Notes under the pieces: generated by a model
The model's input: only the letters and a program-made list of their open reading frames with translations
What the model was told of the DNA's origin: nothing
Database searches by the model: none
Translations under genes and position numbers: made by a program
NCBI GenBank assembly: GCA_964019415.1
Contig: OZ025872.1
Span: forward strand, 6,961,322 to 7,025,321
DNA: 64,000 nt
Direction of reading: 5' to 3'
Source of the DNA: Ianthella basta
Taxonomy: Eukaryota > Porifera > Demospongiae > Verongiida > Ianthellidae
Shown: piece by piece, positions 60,649-64,000 of the stretch
How positions within the stretch are numbered: the stretch's first letter is position 1
Layout: each line of letters starts with the position of its first letter

Positions 60649-61745
60649 ATTCCAGCATTGGTCTGTGTTTGCTAAAACACAAACGAAACTCGTATATGCA
60701 AAGTGCAAGTACACACTGGTTGCAAGTGGCTCTGTCTCATCATATTGTTCCATCTGCTGTGGTTTATATGTTAAATTGTATTTAGCAGCTGCCCGTAGCT
60801 AGAGTCACGAGTAGCTGTTTGTTGTATGAATAGTATGCAATGTAACAGGAAACAAGTACAAAATCGCACAGTTAGTACAGCAAACAGCTATCACAAATGT
60901 CCTAAAGTTTGTGCAGCTGCCAAATATGATTAACATGCTACAGCACATGGTACGTATTTATGCAGGAAATAGAATTATTATGATGTGTAACTTGTTGTGC
61001 ATGCACTTCCTAAGAGGACAGTACATAACAATCAATACGCATCACTTGCATGTTGCTAAACACACACTATGAACATGATGTAGTACATCATTACGTGCAC
61101 TTCTGGCATCTGCACTAAACGTATCCCTTCTGCACATGTGTTTGTGCAATTCTGATTGTGTGTACATGTGTGCAGACGTGTTACATGGAATCATGTAAGT
61201 TGTGTCGACTACTAGTTGTAACGATAGCTTGGATGCTTGAATATATAGCTTCTGCACATGTGTTTGTGCAATTCTGATTGTGTGTACATGTGTGCAGATG
61301 TGTTACATGGAATCATGTAAGTTGTGTCGACTACTAGTTGTGACGATAGCTTGGATGCTTGAATATATAGCTTCTGCACATGTGTTTGTGCAATTCTGAT
61401 TGTGTGTACATGTGTGCAGTGAATATACATGTGTATGGGACAATTGTCTACACTTGTACAGTATCAGGGAGTACCTACTATAGGTCTGTGTGCACCTGGG
61501 CATGCATTATATGTACATGTGTAACCTGGGGCACTCCCTCTATACATACATACATAGCCAACCCATGCTGTCATTACAACTAGTAGTAGACACAACTTAC
61601 ATGATTCCCTGTAACACATCTGCTGTACACTGGCACCATGCATCTGCTTCTGCAGTGTTGCAGTACAAACTACATTGCAGGAGGTATGGTGTCTCTGCCT
61701 CCTACACTCATTCCAGCACTGGTTTGGTGCTTTCATGTGCTAACC
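60371..61745 (+). repeat. Inverted repeat B, left arm
   Basis: Pairs with 62748-64000. Coordinates sum to 124371 for the outer part and 124493 for the inner part; the 122 difference is exactly one unit of the tandem repeat at 61131-61420, present once less in the right arm. The outer limit is set only by the window edge. Confidence 0.88.
61131..61420. repeat. Tandem repeat, 122-bp period, about 2.4 copies
   Basis: TGCACATGTGTTTGTGCAAT starts at 61131, 61253 and 61375, a spacing of exactly 122 bp. The unit also contains ATGGAATCATGTAAGTTGTG and ACTAGTTGT. A single related unit lies at 58870-58995 and the unit recurs inverted at 63070-63240. Confidence 0.9.
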
Positions 61746-61797
61746 CAAACTGTATGTTCTTGCACTTTGCATATATGAGTTTTCGTTTGTGTTTGTG

Positions 61798-63058
61798 TAG
61801 GAGGCAGAGACACCATACCTCCTGCAATGTAGTTTGTACTGCAGCACTGTAGAAGCAGACGTATGTATGCGTGGTGCTTGTGTACAGCAGATGTGCTACA
61901 TGGAATCATGTAAGTTGTGTCGACTACTAGTTGTGACAATAGCTTGGATGGCTATGCATGTGTTGAAGGAGTGGCCCAGATAACACATGTGCTGTACATC
62001 TACACGCATGCCCAGGTGCACACAGACCTACAGTACATTGGTGCTCCCTGATACTGTACAGTACATGCACAAACAATTGCTTATATACATACGTACTGCA
62101 CACCACAACATGCTGCTACGTACGTACATGCTCATATGTATGCACATGAACATAGTCCCACAGTGCGCTTCACACCATCCTAAGCTCATCCTACAATGCA
62201 GCTGCAATATCTGCTGCATTAACATATCTGAGTCAGAGGACAATCTGAAAGTTGTCAAGGAGCAGTCTTCCATCTGGCAGTAATCTGTTTCCTCACATTC
62301 ACACCATTGCATCAAACAAAACACTAGAATCTGAAAGTTAATTAAGTTGGCTATCACACTGTAGTTCTGTGCGTGTCTGAAGTGATGCACATACACCAGG
62401 TACACTGACAAGGTGTAGTAACTACCAAATCTGCTAGCCGTCATAGAGTCCTATACACAAAGGCATGTTATGAACAACCGTACTGCCAGCAAACAAACTT
62501 AATACCCATGCACAATATACTCGATTATGTGTGGGACTACTTCATGCAGTATGTATATATAGTGCATGGGTAAGGGCCAGGCATGCACAACATTCATATT
62601 GATCATACTGCACAAGGACAGAAACATGGAATGCACGTAGCCAGTTGTACATACACATACACAAACATGCTGCATTGTGTGCACACACATGCGCATGCCC
62701 ACCCGCCCACAGTGGACCTCTGCACACTACTGAGAAATTTGGGTTAGCACATGAAAGCACCAAACACAGACCAATGCTGGAATGAGTGTAGGAGGCAGAG
62801 ACACCATACCTCCTGCAATGTAGTTTGTACTGCAACACTGCAGAAGCAGATGCATGGTGCCAGTGTGCAGCAGATGTGTTACAGGGAATCATGTAAGTTG
62901 TGTCTACTACTAGTTGTAATGACAGCATGGGTTGGCTATGTATGTATGTATAGAGGGAGTGCCCCAGGTTACACATGTACATATAATACATGCCCAGGTG
63001 CACACAGACCTATAGTAGGTACTCCCTGATACTGTACAAGTGTAGACAATTGTCCCAT
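61798..63058 (-). repeat. Inverted repeat A, right arm
   Basis: Reverse complement of 59388-60648, with a spacer of about 1.15 kb. Its last 300 bases also take part in inverted repeat B. Confidence 0.9.
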
Positions 63059-64000
63059 ACACATGTATATTCACTGCACACATGTACACACAATCAGAAT
63101 TGCACAAACACATGTGCAGAAGCTATATATTCAAGCATCCAAGCTATCGTTACAACTAGTAGTCGACACAACTTACATGATTCCATGTAACACGTCTGCA
63201 CACATGTACACACAATCAGAATTGCACAAACACATGTGCAGAAGGGATACGTTTAGTGCAGATGCCAGAAGTGCACGTAATGATGTACTACATCATGTTC
63301 ATAGTGTGTGTTTAGCAACATGCAAGTGATGCGTATTGATTGTTATGTACTGTCCTCTTAGGAAGTGCATGCACAACAAGTTACACATCATAATAATTCT
63401 ATTTCCTGCATAAATACGTACCATGTGCTGTAGCATGTTAATCATATTTGGCAGCTGCACAAACTTTAGGACATTTGTGATAGCTGTTTGCTGTACTAAC
63501 TGTGCGATTTTGTACTTGTTTCCTGTTACATTGCATACTATTTATGCAACAAACAGCTACTCGTGACTCTAGCTACGGGCAGCTGCTAAATACAATTTAC
63601 CATGTAAACCACAGCAGATGGAACAATATAACGAGGCAGAGCCACTTGCAACCAGTGTGTACTTGCACTTTGCATATACGAGTTTCGTTTGTGTTTTAGC
63701 AAACACAGACCGATGCTGGAATGAGTGTAGGAGGCAGAGACAACATACCTCCTGCAATGTAGTTTGTACTGCAACACTGTAGAAGCAGACGTATGTATGC
63801 GTGGTGCTTGTGTACAGCAGATGTGCTACATGGAATCATGTAAGTTGTGTCAACTACTAGTTGTGACAATAGCTTGGATGGCTATGCGTGTATTGAAGGA
63901 GTGTCCCAGATTATGCACATAGCTACATCTACATGCATGTATGCCCAGGTGCACACAGACCTACAGTACATAGGTGCTCCCTGATACCATACAGTACATG
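62748..64000 (-). repeat. Inverted repeat B, right arm (runs off the window)
   Basis: Reverse complement of 60371-61745. The last window bases still match the left arm, so the duplication continues beyond 64000. Confidence 0.88.

Noticed and set aside
58728-63777. Many repeated frames of 60-150 residues in the right part of the window
   Set aside because: The same frames appear on both strands of the inverted repeats and arise from TG/CA-rich repeat DNA. None has splice context or domain-like sequence.

Overview
The window reads as nuclear DNA of an early-branching animal, most likely a demosponge. This is inferred from gene content, not from any marker gene. All protein-coding genes are intron-rich with canonical GT-AG borders plus a few GC-AG introns. 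The content fits a sponge: a motile-cilium gene (CFAP70), a GABA-B-like class C receptor with a sponge-like extracellular region, a CARD plus ankyrin scaffold, and many TG/CA microsatellites and short non-autonomous DNA transposons. No prokaryotic, organellar, LTR or LINE coding sequence was seen.

Layout from left to right. 226-843 (+): last recognisable exons of xanthine dehydrogenase. 3460-5303 (+): a complete two-exon kynurenine 3-monooxygenase-like gene (KMO-1). 6125-20998 (+): a gene of about 30 exons encoding a CARD, a 300-residue region I do not recognise, a coiled coil and about 23 ankyrin repeats, the last part built from repeated 102-nt + 204-nt phase-0 exon pairs. 22865-32309 (+): a 15-exon, 934-residue GABA-B-type class C GPCR whose 4.3-kb third intron holds a MITE. 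32310-36005: no firm gene, but cysteine-rich exon candidates on the minus strand, a foldback repeat, and a 0.5-kb inverted duplication carrying an extra broken copy of KMO exon 1. 36006-40124 (+): a second KMO-like gene (KMO-2). 40363-40794: a hAT-type MITE with perfect 8-bp target duplications. 41067-45203 (-): NDUFAF5, nine exons, 323 residues. 45308-57546 (+): CFAP70 (TTC18), twenty exons, 1108 residues. 57547-64000: no gene; a recent set of overlapping inverted duplications with a 122-bp tandem repeat.

NDUFAF5 and CFAP70 are head to head with only 104 bp between their start codons. That interval holds a perfect RFX X-box 16 bp before the CFAP70 start, a direct hint of RFX-controlled ciliary expression. 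The two KMO-like genes differ at residues that bind kynurenine in known KMOs, and their exons alternate between near-identical and diverged blocks, as expected from gene conversion. I found each exon chain by reading splice sites and checking that phase stays open across every junction; the chains for KMO-1, KMO-2, the GPCR, NDUFAF5 and CFAP70 close exactly from start to stop. The first exon of the CARD-ankyrin gene and the last exon of XDH remain unresolved.
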